Origin: Capsicum annuum
Taxonomy: Eukaryota; Streptophyta; Magnoliopsida; Solanales; Solanaceae
Reading direction: 5' to 3'
Length of the DNA: 64,000 bases
Assembly (NCBI RefSeq): GCF_002878395.1
Contig: NC_061114.1
Span: 161,390,631-161,454,630 of the forward strand
The translations under genes were made by a program, and so were the position numbers. Below the pieces are notes generated by a model. The model worked only from the letters and a program-made list of their open reading frames with translations. It ran no database searches and was not told where the DNA came from. The stretch's first letter is position 1, and each line of letters starts with the position of its first letter. Shown piece by piece: positions 1 to 12,097 of this stretch.

Positions 1-2008
1 AGCACGTAGCTCAAACATGGTAGCTCTCTGTGCGGCCTTCTATTTAGGCTCTGCCATCTTGAATATAGTCTGGACCCCTACTCACATTTGCTCGTATAGG
101 GTAGTCATCTCGGTCTCAATAGCCCATAATCGATTGTCAGTGGCCCTCTAACTGTCCACTAGGATCTGCAAGAACTTTTGAGATATAATAATCATACATA
201 TAGCAGGAGCAGTAATAGATGGGCAAGTAGGCACTGAAGATATGTCAATCGACTCTGAGGTCGAAGCTGGGGCTAATGAATAAGTGGTTGGGGTACCCTT
301 GCCCTGAGTACTCAAATATAGGGCCTTTCTCTACTCCCTATCTTAAGATCAGCACTAACTTCCATATAACCTCCACGTAATCATCAGGCTCTGTAGAATT
401 GATGTACCGTTTGTCTGGGACCGTGGTACTGTGGCAGGCTCATTAAATCTCCTGGGAAGGGTCAGGCATACCCAATCCCTCATACTCTTCATCTGTGTAG
501 TGGTCATTATACATACTCTCTTATCTACTTTTGGTATTTTAGGTTCACCGACCTTGTTATATAGTCTCTGAATTAGACATGGGAATAGAAATTCATCACA
601 TCTCCGAAAGCTCTGTCATGAATCTCATACTAGAGAATAGCTGGAAAATTAATAGTATAGCCGACCATCATACAAGCAATTAAGGTTTCTCCCTCCCAAG
701 TCAACATATTATCTGAAGCAATAGGGAATAGTCAATATCGAATGAGCAACCACCAAAATTTAGCCTTAAAAGTTAGCGAACAATTCTTTATCACACCATG
801 TCCCATCGATCCATAAGGTTTCATTACCTAAAAGTGAAATTTAGTCAGCTATCCACCTAGACATCTCAACCCTCTCTCGTCTATGCTTAGCTTCTTACAT
901 AATATATCTATCATATGTGACTCTCATTCTAGTCACACTTTACTATGGATGCAGGAGTTATATAGTCTGGACCAAAAATGACCCAAGAATAGTCTCCACT
1001 GAAAGATCAACTCTAACCCCTCTCACAAGGGTGTGCTCGAGCTGTGGCTGCTCTATATGCTTTATTAAACCTAGAAATCTACACATCGAAAGAACTACCA
1101 TGGTATAATATGATGCATAAAACTCACGTACCATAGCCAAACTATAAGAACCGAGTGGTCTAGTCATCCACTTTAACTGATAGAGATCAAAGAAACCCCG
1201 TAAATATGGCATTCTAATCATCCCAGATAGATCAATCCTTCTCTCCTAAAAAATAAGCCTCTTGGTTTGGCCGGTATCTAAGATACGATTTTATATATCA
1301 TAAATCTCTTGCATATCCTCCAGACACCACCATAGATTTTTCTCTTCAAGAGGTGCCTCTAAGGTATGTATGGGTGCAGAACTCTATCCTTGCTACACTG
1401 ATGTGCCCATATGGAATGGAAATCTCATGGGAAGCTTGATCTTTACCCTCATCAGACTAGGGTACATCTAACTATTGTATATAAACGGTGGTAATCGCCT
1501 CAAACTAGGGTACCGCTAATGACTCTTTCTGATATGCAGCCTTGAATAAATCCTGGGACCCCTCCCTAGATAAGAGGTCCTGAGCTACAACCTATGGAGT
1601 AGGTTTACAATCTGCCTAATTCTCATCATCGTCATCATCTGTAGAGGGGTATGTAGAGATAATCTCTAGGCTGACTGCATTCTCAGTCGGGCTATAACTA
1701 ACTGGGTGTCCTAGAGAATCTGAACAATCTCAGCCTAAGACCTAGGACGAGTAAAAGATGGCCTTCTGCACCACTATGGGTGCTCAATGGGTGCTCAAGT
1801 AGCGGTTCTCCCATATCACCTATAATAGTAGTCTCAGCCACTTACACACCTGCCCTCTGTTCACTCTGCATGTCGCCCCAATTGTATCTTCTCTAAGTTG
1901 TTGAATTGGGTACTCTTCCACTGAACTATTAGGCTTAGGGGACTCATCCCATCTTCTCGATGTCTCACCCTTCTTATTATTAGTAGCTTTTGGTGCCAGG
2001 TGTACCTG
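1..2008 (-). pseudogene. Degenerate plant transposon protein (PF20167-like) reading frame
   Basis: Read on the minus strand, this stretch gives broken but recognisable pieces of the so-called putative plant transposon protein family found with Athila-like elements in nightshades. The best piece lies at 958-1221 and contains SLAMVREFYASYYT and then VRGVRVDLSVETI, the family hallmark order. Further down, at about 500-900, frameshifted pieces resemble the part that normally reads ARASLVASLMAGYPVNVG and DRAFGD-like strings. Near 1900-2000 there is a lysine/serine-rich amino-terminal part, and near 1-200 a possible coiled-coil tail. There are many stops and frameshifts, so no protein is expected. 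The carboxyl end may run past the window. Family assignment is from remembered motifs. Its function is unknown; it may belong to the same old element as the gag-protease at 3.4-5.8 kb. Confidence 0.6.
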
Positions 2009-3159
2009 AAAAACTAGTCATTAGTTTTCAACAAAAGTGGGGGTTTACAAAAATTGAAGAAAACTCAAAATTCAAAAAGTTCAAATTTTTCCTCAATTTT
2101 TACATCCCTATAACCTATTTGAAGTCCCAACAAGTCCAATGTGCACACATATATCAATAATCGTGATTTTCAAAGCAAACTAACATGCTCAACCTTTGGT
2201 ATTACTCTACTTGTTCAAGTTCAACTTCTAGTTGGAGCCTAACCTTAAGATTTAATTCAAAACAAGGCCCTACATCAAGATTATAGGCTACTTCAAGGCT
2301 CCTACATACAAACATGATATATTTTACATATTTTGCATGGGAATACACATATCAACTTGTTTATTTGATAAATAAATCAATACATAACCATTAGGAGCCA
2401 AGAAAGTTAACTCTTTTATGATGAACTGAAAGTGAACAATGAAAAAATCAAGCAAAACCCGAGTTTAAACTTGTTTTAGTGTATTGGTACATTTTGTTAC
2501 CTCAAAAAGGTCTCAATTTAGCCTTTCTTTAAGTGTGGGATTAATTTGTGATTTAAGAGAAAAGTTTGAATTTAAAGAGAAAAGTGAGATTTTGAGGATT
2601 TGAATGAGTTAAAATGAGGCTAAATGTGTTTAAATATAGATAGGGGGCTGATTTAGGTCTTATTTAAGCATTGGTGAGCCCAAAATTTTAATTAAAATTC
2701 GATCCCACAAGTACCCTGCTTGTGGCACCCGCATGAGGCTACCACATGCGGTTAGCCATGGGTATAGGTGCCACTGCAGCCCGTATGTGGGCCAAAATTT
2801 TTAGATCGCTTTTCTGCATTCTAGACTTGATACTTTGATATTTTTCCAGCTACTTATGATACTGTAACTTGAATTTGCAGTCCTAAAAGTATTACTATGT
2901 GCCAAAGTCCACAACTTTTTATTCTTATCCTCAAAAAATCATTTTTCCAATTATTGCTCAACTTACCTGGTTCGTGTGGGATTTGTGACCCTAATGGGTT
3001 GGTCACATAATCCCCTTAATTTGTCACCCTAATAGGTTGGTCATACAATCCCCTTACCTGGAAATTTATGAATGTATAAATCATACCGTGTTACGGGTAA
3101 GTTCAGAAGCTATAGACCTACAAAAGAAAACCAAACAAAAAATAAACACTAAAATAGTA
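2009..3159. other. AT-rich transposon spacer, no gene
   Basis: No open frame is convincing here. The stretch is AT-rich apart from a GC-richer patch at about 2705-2790 with repeated CATGCGG-like strings. A similar patch occurs in the probable Athila LTR near 6950-7020, so this may be part of a related LTR or untranslated region. A short tandem duplication lies at 2981-3056. Confidence 0.5.
2981..3056. repeat. Tandem duplication, 38-bp unit, two copies
   Basis: Two adjacent copies, starting at 2981 and 3019, share the order ATTTGT, ACCCTAAT, GGTTGGTCA and AATCCCCTTA. They differ by a few substitutions. Confidence 0.85.
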
Positions 3160-3290
3160 GGTTGCCTTCCAATCAACGCTTGATTTAACGTAGTAGCATG
3201 ATGTGGTTGTGTTGGTTACTCAGACTTTACCAACAAGCCCTTGGGTTACCTCCCATACAAATCTTGATTTAATGTCGCGGCATGACATGG
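3160..3290. repeat. Diverged tandem duplication, about 84-bp spacing
   Basis: The string around CTTGATTTAACGT at 3160-3206 recurs in diverged form at about 3244-3290 (CTTGATTTAATGT, then GCGGCATGACATGG). It lies directly after the protease part of the minus-strand Athila-like element, where pol would normally begin. Confidence 0.65.
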
Positions 3291-3389
3291 GTACCTTAAT
3301 TACTCAGAATTCATCTAGATACCCATAAGAGTATCTTTTAGGGTCATCAATACAATCTATCACTGACAACACTCTTATATTGGTTGGAT

Positions 3390-5770
3390 ACTTCATTGAT
3401 GTTGAATATGGCCTCCTCACTGTTGACTCTAAACTTTAACTCTCCCTTTTATATGTCAACCATCGCTCTACCTGTGGCCATAAATGGTCTCCAAATATTA
3501 TGGACATCTCGATGTCAACCTCACAGTCTAAGATTACAAAGTCAGCTAAAAAGATAAAGTTATCCACTCTCACAATCACATAAAATGAAATACCCACAGA
3601 TTTTTTTCACCGTACGGTCAACCATCAATAACTGCATTGCAGTCAGATCAAGAGGGCCCAAGCCCAATTGATTTAACATAACCAGAGGCATTAAATTTAT
3701 ATTGGCTCCTAAGTTACATAAAGCTCTGGTGAATTGAGATAACCCAATAGTGCATGGTATAGTGAATGCTTCGAGATCACCCTTTTTAGGGCCATAGACC
3801 TAGTAGTGAATGCACCACTCTGGTGCTAGCCATCAACATCTTCAATCATTGCTTCTTTCTTCTTTGTAACCAGTTGTTTTATAAGCCTAGCATATCCAGC
3901 CATCTGCTCTAATACCACAAGAAGAGGTATGTTTAAGCTCAATTAGTTCAATATCTCAATGAATTGCTTGAACTTACCTTCCTCTTTCTTTTGCTTCAAT
4001 CTCTGAGGAAAAGGTGGGAGAGGTTTTGAAATTTGTCTTATTTCTTGCTCACCAACCGGACCCTTACCTTTGTCCTCACCGACTTTACCATCACCATCCT
4101 TTACCTTTTCTGGCTCAATAATAAGTGTCTCATCAATAGTAGGGTCATCATACTTTGGTGCTTCTATAGCAAGTAATGGGGGATCCATAGTAGTCATACC
4201 ACTCCTTGTGTTAATGTAAAGAACATGACCATTGTTTTCTAGATTTTACACAAGATTTCTTGGAAGGGTACCTAGTTGCTTTTGGCTTAGTGTTGCTAAT
4301 ATCTACCCGAATTGGTGCTCCAACTGCTTAATAATAGTGGCATGGGACTCAACCATTTGGGTCAATCCTAAAATATCAGCCTTAATCTCCTTAAGGCTAA
4401 TCTCCTGATTTTTTGACCCTTTACCAGCTTAGTAAGCATCTCGTCCATTCTTGATTTAGAATCTCTTCTGCCAGGTGGAATGTACCAATCACCATTTTAT
4501 TTGTAGTCATCTTTCTTTCTCAAGTTATTATCTTACTCCCTACTACAGTTTCTATATCTGTTATAATAGTACCGGCCTTAGTTCTTTTTCCCTTGGGTTC
4601 AAAAACCCGCCAATTGATGATCCAGATAGTTTGTTTCCTCCTTTAATTTTGACTCATAAGCTTTGGAAGCTAGCCCTTGTGCTTCTACTGCGTTCACATT
4701 CTCAAAACTTATTGCTAAAAACTGCTTTTCCAGTAACCCAAGATCAGTTCTTAGAAATGTAATTTCTAGGGCTACTAAATCATCAGTTACTTTTTGATCG
4801 CAAGACACACCAATAGCATATATGCCATATACCCTCTCAGCCTCCCGAGTTTACCACCTTCGATTAGTGAGCAAGATATGATCTAAAATTTCTAAAGTTG
4901 TCTCCCAGTGTAGTCTCATAAAAGCTCCTCCAGAGATAGTGTCTCCCATGGATTTGGAACTCATGGTCAAGGCTCTGTAGCATATCTTTAATAGGCTAGT
5001 CCCTGATAATCGATGATTAGGCACCATCAGCTTTTTCTTAAACCTGAATCATGTCTCGTACATAGATTATGATTGCAACTGCCTGAAATTATAGATCTTG
5101 TCCTTAAGCTACAACATCCTTGATGGATGAAGGAACCAGTTCAAAAATTGCCTGCGTAACTTATTTCATGTAGTGATAGATCCTCTTGGCGATTCCCATA
5201 GCCATAAAGATGCTTCTCCTATAAGTGAGAAGGGGAACAACCTTAATCTAAGCACTTCCTGATTCACCCCTGGATTTGTGTATGAACTACAGATTCCTAT
5301 GAAATTTTCAAAGTGCATGTTTGCATCATTTGTAGGCAAACCCTCAAACACGCACTTTACATTTAGGAGCTAGATTATTTTGCTCATTATGTCAAACTTA
5401 ATGCCCGAGGTGTAAAATAAGAAAGATAGTAGAACCAGTCTTTGCCTTCTCAATGTATCCCAGATCCTCTTCATCATCAACATATGGCTGCACATACTGA
5501 TATGCTAGGATTATTTGAGGCTGGACTCCTCTGAATCTATTCTGATTTTTACCGAGTGTTGCTCGGTGGTTTGCTACCTATCTCTGCTCAGCTAACTCTA
5601 CCTCCTAAGCTATTCGTTGAGCATTTTCTTCTTCCCTCCTCTCGTTCTTATCTTGATCTAAAATCTTATAAGTCTATTGATTAACAATATCCTAAACTCC
5701 TTCAGGAGGAGGGGGAGGCACATTATCACAAACTCCTTTAGAAGATTGTCTTTCTCCGACTCAGACATCC
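3390..5770 (-). pseudogene. Athila-like Ty3/gypsy gag-protease, broken
   Basis: Minus-strand pieces match an Athila-type gag followed by an aspartic protease. The gag core at 5166-5351 reads FEGLPTNDANMHFENF and then LRLFPFSLIGEASLWL. The linker before the protease at 3943-4197 holds ISKPLPPFPQRLKQKKEE, a typical Athila signature. The protease follows at about 3400-3740 with ALCNLGANINLMPL, then MVDRTVKKSVG, ADFVILDCEVD and FGRPFMATGRA. The catalytic aspartate of the usual CDLGA motif is replaced by asparagine (codon 3713-3715), so the protease would be dead even without the stops. No reverse transcriptase follows, so the element looks non-autonomous or internally deleted. Frameshifts and stops lie between the pieces. 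Confidence 0.8.
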
Positions 5771-5934
5771 TAACTAGGTGTTTATAGGATCCTCTCTGGA
5801 TTTAAATTCAGTGGGTGTATGATATTGCCTATAATCTGTGTGCTACGCATACATCGAAGTATACCCAACTAAGAATAAAAACAAAAATAAACCCAAAAAC
5901 TGCAACAACTTCAATTCACAAATCAACACTGTAT

Positions 5935-5954
5935 TCCCCAGCACGGCTCCAAAA
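5935..5954 (-). other. Primer binding site, tRNA-Asp type
   Basis: The minus strand reads TTTTGGAGCCGTGCTGGGGA, a slightly mutated form of the TGGCGCCGTTGCCGGGGA site used by Athila and related elements. It sits just upstream of the gag remnant and fixes the orientation: the 5' LTR should lie at higher coordinates. Confidence 0.7.
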
Positions 5955-7520
5955 TATAATAATTCCCAAGCTACACCCTCACTTTAGGTTATGCGGTTGC
6001 TGTTAAATATAGCAATCCAATAAAGGTTGGTGTTGAATCCTAAGGGAATATGTGGAATCGTGGCTCTCGACTATTGTAATCAACGAGCAAAATTGGAAAA
6101 GTAAATCGGGTGATTTGAGTAGCAATACTAGAAAAGTAGCCAATATAAACTTGGGTTGTAATCAGTCGTAGGAGAACACTAGGATTGTGTTTACCCTGGC
6201 TTCCCAACTCCATAGGCTTATCGTTCTTTGTTGAACCAACTCGATACCTTGCATGCAAAATTTGATAAGTTATGCACCATCTACAATTTTTTGGATGAGC
6301 AGATAGATTTCACCCTTTACCTTTGAGTCTCAGGATATCGCCATACTAACCGATATCTTAATCCCCGTTAACTATTACCTTTTGGGTCTCTAGTTATTAG
6401 ATGACATCTAACCATTTTACTTAGATAATACCTAGTAGAGTGGATCTACAGCTAAACTTCAAATTACTATTTTAATTATCTTTTCCTAGTCACTACTCCT
6501 CTATTGGAGTAAGTAGCAATAATCTGGGTGGGATCCTAACATTTTCAACTGCTAAGATAACTATTAAAGTGAATATAATACAATGCATGCATGGGTATCG
6601 ATTCAAAAAAACAATAGCACTTTTTCTACTTCATCAATACATTAGGGTTTCCATATCCCTATCTAAGGGTTTTTAGCCTCTCATGCTTGTGAAGTAATTA
6701 ACAACATTCATAATTGAAAGCATAAGATGAAATCACAATAATAAGAAGTAAAAATCCTAAAATCGTAACTGAATTAATCAATCGAAATCAATACAAGAGA
6801 ATTTCAAGATCAAAATCAAATCTCAAAATCAAAATATGTTTATAACTATCAAGAGTGTGCCACTTCTACTAAAAAACACATAAGGGGTATTTATAGTAAT
6901 GAGGAAACCCTAAAATCAAAGCCCAGGTGAAAAAAGGTCTAAAAAGGGTTTGTGGCTACATGTGGTGGCAACATGCGGCCTGGGGCTAGGCGCATGTAGA
7001 CACCTACATGTGCCAAAACAAAAATCCTGCAACTCTGCTCTCGGGATTTTGGACTCCTGGCACTTACCTTACTTACATGTGGTCCAAATGTTGACAAAGG
7101 TAAGTGCCAAAAGTTATTTTCAACTCTTTTACTCTTGGGATCTTCACTTTCGGTACTTACCTTAGTCTTGTACAGACCACATGTGCATGTGGTCTGCATG
7201 TAGATTTAGGTAAGTGGCTGGCCTTCTAGCACTTGTAACCAAGCTTCAAATCTTCAACTTTCATTACATGCTTTGATCACGAACATCTAAAAAGTGTCAC
7301 GAATACCCAAAATTGATCAATCTAATAGCCAAAAACATCATTTTTCATCTTTTTCACAAACTTAGCATCCAAAACCTAGTTTCCTGCAAAACATACCCGA
7401 AACGCATCAAATCTACAAACAACCTAAGAAACCAACATATTTTTCCTCATTTTAAGCATCGAAAGTGCTATATTTCTATAGCGCATCATTATGCTGGAAT
7501 ACCTTATACTAGGATTATTT
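5955..7520 (-). repeat. Probable 5' LTR and leader of the Athila-like element
   Basis: The stretch lies outside the primer site, carries a TATA box on the minus strand and contains no gene. It includes a partly duplicated segment (about 7034-7085 and 7129-7175), a perfect 12-bp inverted repeat (7059-7070 with 7097-7108, GGCACTTACCTT) and a hairpin-like GACCACATG/CATGTGGTC pair near 7176-7195. Exact LTR ends are not visible: no clear TG...CA pair could be fixed, and the other LTR is outside the window. Confidence 0.45.
6888..6895 (-). promoter_or_regulatory. TATA box in the probable Athila LTR
   Basis: The minus strand reads ACTATAAATACCCC. The position inside the presumed 5' LTR, about 940 bp from the primer site, suits an LTR promoter. 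It is probably inactive. Confidence 0.5.
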
Positions 7521-7525
7521 CTTAT

Positions 7526-8475
7526 TAAGTGTTTGGTTTTGTTGTATTCAAAATACTATTCATGGTACAATTTCTAAGAATAAATTAACCGATTACAAAA
7601 GTATCATCCACCTTATTTAGCTTTTTAAATATAATTTCTTTTCAAGCTTTAAATATTCATTCTTAAAAATAGAACTTTCATCTTACTTAGCTTAATATTT
7701 TTTTGTGTGAATTTCCATGATTATGTCGTGTGTATTTAAGAATAAAATATTTATCTTATTTAACTTAAATTTTTTTGTGTGTGCATTTCCATGATTATGT
7801 CGTGTGCGTTTAAAAATAAATCTTACTCTTATTTAGTTTGAAATAAAACTTCTATCTTAAGTTAGTTAAAGTAAAAAAGGATTTGTTATTCATATCACTT
7901 ATTTGAAACACATATCTCATATACTATAAAATATTAAGATTCATTATAATTGATATATACAATATTAATTTTCAAGTGATTAAAAAGTATTTAATTTAAA
8001 ATATGTAATTCAACAATGGAGTCAACATTTTTATTATTCTTAAGAGAAATCAATATATATAAATAAACATAATAATTAGTCAAATAAATTTAACGTATAA
8101 TATATTCACAAATAAAAAATATATTTATATAGTGTAGGATTTTTAATAAAATATATGAAGATTAATCATAAAATAACGAGTAGTGGAGGTTGTGAATGTT
8201 ATTATAAATGGTATTAAAAATATTGTGAATCTGTATGGATGTGAAAAGTGATTATAAAAAGGGTTTATGGGGGTACTTTTGTCATTTTTATTACTTTATC
8301 CAAAGATAACTTATCCTAGTATTACTATACCACTAAGAGGGAGGGTCAACTTATTCTTCTACTAATTAATAATCTCTAAATAATTCCAAGTTGTACAACT
8401 AAGCCAGCAATTATGAGGCATCAAAATTTTATCTCGGAATTATTTACTTTTATCCCTCACACCAAACGACCCCTA
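7526..8475. mobile_element. Possible MITE, ends GTGTTTGG / CCAAACGACCCC
   Basis: Very AT-rich DNA bordered by GTGTTTGGTTTTG at the left and CACACCAAACGACCCCTAA at the right. The right 170 bp resemble a common nightshade MITE end, with GGTCGTTTGGT and a following GGGATAAA on the minus strand. The interior has no coding sequence, only a short near-repeat (TTCCATGATTATGTCGTGTG at 7707 and 7789). The ends match only loosely and no target duplication was seen, so the left boundary is a guess. Confidence 0.3.
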
Positions 8476-8742
8476 ACATATCAACAAAAAGTGTCAAAAT
8501 AATACATCGGGATATTAGTTTAGGTATTTAAAATGAACAATGTCTAGTTGATGTGTCAAAATAAAAGTGTGTGCCAAGTTTAGGGGTTTGACGATGTATT
8601 TGGCCTACAACTTTATATAGAATGATCAACCTTTCAACAACCAAAGGGGACACGTCATTGAAGAGTAGATGATGTCTTAGCAAAGAAAATTTAGAATTGG
8701 CTATACATACACTACAAACGCATATTTACAATTAGACTTAAG

Positions 8743-9890
8743 CTGCATTTATTTTTATTAAGATTCAAACTTCTGAATCTGAATCCACATCTGGATGATT
8801 AATGTTTTGTCTCTAGATAAAAAAATTGAATGTTAAGACTATTTGTTTTTCAACATTTGAATGTGCATAATTTATTTATTTGTAAATTTAATAAAAATAT
8901 AGCTTAAATAAAAAATAATTATATATTATAAAAATATTTAATTTAATATAATAAATATTATTTAATTAAAAAAATATTTATGTTTGTCGGTGATAGTGAA
9001 AATAATTTGTTTTAGTGATGGTGGTGTTAATGATTGCTAATAGTGACAAATTATAATAAATATTATTTAATTAAAAAAAAATATTTATGTTTGTCGGTGA
9101 TAGTGGAAATGGTTTGTTTTAGTGATGGTGGTGTTAATGATTGCTATTAGTGACAAGTAATGTTGATGGTGATAGTTGTGATGGTAATGGTTGGTATTGT
9201 AGTGTCATGATGATGGTGATTAGTAGCAGTGATCGTGATTATAATGTAAAGGTGGTTGATGTTAGTAGTTAGAGGTGTTGATCGTGGTGGCTGAAAAATA
9301 TATGCACGATGATTGATGATGTGTTGGTGGTAGTTGTAGACGCTATTAGTAGTGATGGTAGAGATCGTATTGAGTAGAGATAGACTGCAATAATGGTGTG
9401 GTGGAAGTGGCAAAACCAGTGACAATGGTGTATAGTGGTGACTAAGAAATATGTGGTGGTTGATGATGCATTAGTGTTAGTTAGTGGTGGTACTAGTTGT
9501 AATGGAGGAGTTGGTAGTGAGTAGGGATTGACCGGTAGTGATTAAAAGTGGTGGTGGTCGTGTTGGTGCTGGTGGTAGAAATAATTAGAATAATAGAAAT
9601 AGTAAGTGTGGTAGTGACTGACTAATAGTAATGACTGGTAGCAATGTTGGTTATGATGGTTAGAGTGGTTGGTGGTGGTGGGTGGTAGTTGGAAATAGAG
9701 GCAATAGAAGTGGTTGGTAGTGGTGGAAGAGGTGGTTAGTGGAGGTGACTGGTAATTGTGAATAGAGTGGTAATGAATATCATCCAATACAAAATATCTC
9801 TTAATGATATTAAGAATTGGTTTCAGATCTGAAAGATTAAGACCTATTCAAATCTACTAAGAGCTAAAATCTCAAGAAAAACAAATGCAT
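8743..9890. mobile_element. TIR element (hAT-like MITE) with GTG-rich core
   Basis: The left end at 8743-8765 and the reverse complement of 9868-9890 share TGCATTTRTTTTTMTTRAGATT, a terminal inverted repeat of about 23 bp. The right end (9780-9960) resembles a nightshade hAT-type MITE with strings such as AGACCTCCATTAAG and CAAACAAATG, so the true end may lie near 9955. The core is a low-complexity GTG/GAT-rich stretch (9150-9790). The His/Tyr/Thr-rich minus-strand frames there are products of the repeat, not genes. No transposase is present. Confidence 0.5.
8951..9157. repeat. Tandem duplication, about 105-bp unit, two copies
   Basis: The segment starting ATAAATATTATTTAATTA at 8951 is repeated from 9056. 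Both copies continue through TTTGTCGGTGATAGTG and GATGGTGGTGTTAATGATTG with a few differences. Confidence 0.9.
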
Positions 9891-10226
9891 TTAATGGTAT
9901 GAGGTCTGCACCATTTAGATTTAGACCTCCATTAAGTTCAAACAAATGAGGCATGTTGGGTTTGAACATGTCTATTAATAAACGAAATTTGAAAATATTC
10001 CATTGCATGTGGAATAAGTAGAATAAAACCAAATTATTGATTAAAAGTTATTAAATATTTATAATTATTCATATATTTAAATAATTACAAAATTTATGTA
10101 TATAATTTATCAGTTCAATTTGATTATTTTTTTAAATTTTTGAATAAAATTAAAATCAAACAAAATATTATTGATTTTCAAAATTTAAAGCCAAACTAAA
10201 TATCAATTTTTTAATCAATTTCATTA

Positions 10227-11405
10227 GGGTGTGTTTGGTATGATAGAAAATGTTTTCTGAAAAATATTTTCTCATTTTCCCTTGTTTGGTTGTAATAAAA
10301 TGTTGGGAAAATATTTTCTAAAACAACTAATTTTCCTCTATTTGACAGAAAATGACTTCCCTGATGGGCCAAGGGAAGTCATTTTTCGGATTAAATTTTT
10401 GAAGCGATGCAAGTTTTTCCTCCACCCCCACCCTCACCCCTCTCCCCCACCCCCAAAAACATAAATTGCATTACCCCTTATCCCAAATTTCAAAGGAACA
10501 TTTCACTGTGGTTTCTCTCCAATTTTAGGGTTTTGGGTGTGTTTGGTATGATGGAAAATATTTTCTGAAAAATATTTTTTTATTTTCCGTTGTTTGGCTG
10601 CAGTAAAATATTGGGAAAATGTTTTCCAAAATGACTCATTTTCCTTTATTTGAGGAAAAATGACTTCCCTCATGGGCCAAGGGAAGTCATTTTCCAGAAA
10701 ATGACATATATGACTTTATGCCCCAACCCCCACCTCTCTTTCTCCACACCAACAACACTCAAATTCACATTACTCAAAAAATTCACATTACTCAAAAATA
10801 TTTTCACTATGCATTGCTCCAATTTTTCACTGCTTGAAATAAAAAATATTGAAGTCCGAATTTTTTTCTGCTTCCAATGTTCATTGAATGTATTGTTATT
10901 TCCATGTACATAGAGGAAGACTTACCTATGTTACTTTTGCTAATTGCATATTCCATTTTGTCGTCGTTGTAGCTTGTTTCACAAGGTTGAATAAACTTGT
11001 CGTTCAATTGTATTTCTATTGATTGCAGTATTTCGAGATTGTCCTGACAAAATGTTGAAAAGTGTCTCCTATGCTTGCTAATTTGTAATTGCTTAAAATT
11101 TAGTGACATATAATATCTTAATACTCGATATTGATATTATTTGTTATGCTTAAATTAGTTCAGGTAGTGATATACTAGTTAACAGTTAGTAGTATTTTCT
11201 AAAAAATATTTTTATCTCACCAACCAAATACTAGAAAATATATTCTCTGAAAAATATTTCCTACTCACCAATCAAACACAATAAAATATTTTTCAGAAAA
11301 TATTTTCTACTCACCAACCCAACATGGGAAAATAAGTAGAAAACCAACATATATTCTAGGAAAGCTTTTTCCAGAAAAATATTTTCCATCATACCAAACA
11401 CACCC
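10227..11405. mobile_element. PIF/Harbinger-like non-autonomous element
   Basis: The element starts GGGTGTGTTTGGTATGAT at 10227 and ends with the inverse, ATCATACCAAACACACCC, at 11405. The left flank is TTA, the target preferred by PIF/Harbinger elements; the right flank is TTC, so the duplication is imperfect. A second left end with the same start lies at 10535, followed again by the sequence containing CATGGGCCAAGGGAAGTCAT, so the left 300 bp are present twice. The right 290 bp match the right end at 21870-22379. There is no transposase gene. The C-rich run at 10421-10460 is part of the left-end block. Confidence 0.7.
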
Positions 11406-11851
11406 TTCATCTCTATTCTCCCCTCTGCAATTTTTGCAAGAATCTCAAAGGTATGTTCTGTTAGGTTCAAAGTATAGATAAAGTGTGAATGAAAAATGGA
11501 GGAAATCAAGTGGAAGGAAAAAATAGAGAAGAAAACACTGAAATGGAAAGTGTACTCTAAAATAAAAAGTCTATTATTTCTCCAACATTGGTGGGAGAAT
11601 GTGACTTTCAGGTGTTTATATTAAGAAATACTCATTCCACTTGGTAAGTAAGGCAAGATATAAGAGATGCCTCGCTCTCGGCTTCGGCTTCAGCTTCGGC
11701 TTCGGATTTGGATTTGGATTTGTTAAATGATTGATAAAATCTATCTTTTTGAACAAAATTTATTTGACAGAAATTTAATTCAAAGAGAAAATAAAAATGC
11801 AGTAAATTTATTTTGTGTTTTGATACTCCAATTATATGCATGCATGCAGTA

Positions 11852-11942
11852 TTTCGAACTGATGCTTCTGAAGGATGCACTGTTTCGAACTGATGCTTCT
11901 GAAGGATGCATTACTTCAAATTGAAGCTTTGGAAGGATGCAA
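11852..11942 (+). repeat. 31-bp repeats in copia LTR U3 region
   Basis: Three copies, at 11852, 11883 and 11914, share the pattern TTCGAACTGATGCTTC and then GAAGGATGCA. The third is diverged. The same array occurs in the right LTR at 19232, 19263 and 19293. Upstream of a TATA box, such repeats act as enhancers in other plant copia LTRs (tobacco Tnt1 and Tto1); that role is inferred here. Confidence 0.85.
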
Positions 11943-12087
11943 TCCTTCAACGAAATGACACACTGATTCATGAAATAGTTTGCCTGTTCGGAAAAGATGC
12001 AATCTTTGGACGAACAAACATGATTTTCTGGAAAGGTCACACCTTTTAAGTGAACCATTGCCACTTTACAGAAGAAGCATATGAAGG

Positions 12088-12097
12088 CTATATAAAC
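12088..12097 (+). promoter_or_regulatory. TATA box of copia 5' LTR
   Basis: CTATATAAAC, also kept in the right LTR at 19468-19477. It lies about 150 bp after the 31-bp repeats, as expected for an LTR promoter. Confidence 0.65.

Noticed and set aside
9147..9787. Two long minus-strand frames rich in His, Tyr, Thr and Ser
   Set aside because: They are the translation of a GTG/GAT-rich low-complexity stretch inside a TIR element; no domain and no start context.
11407..11458. Possible host exon ending in CAAAG-GTATGTTC just before the copia LTR
   Set aside because: Only about 50 bp between two transposons, no recognisable peptide, and no matching exon after the 3' LTR.
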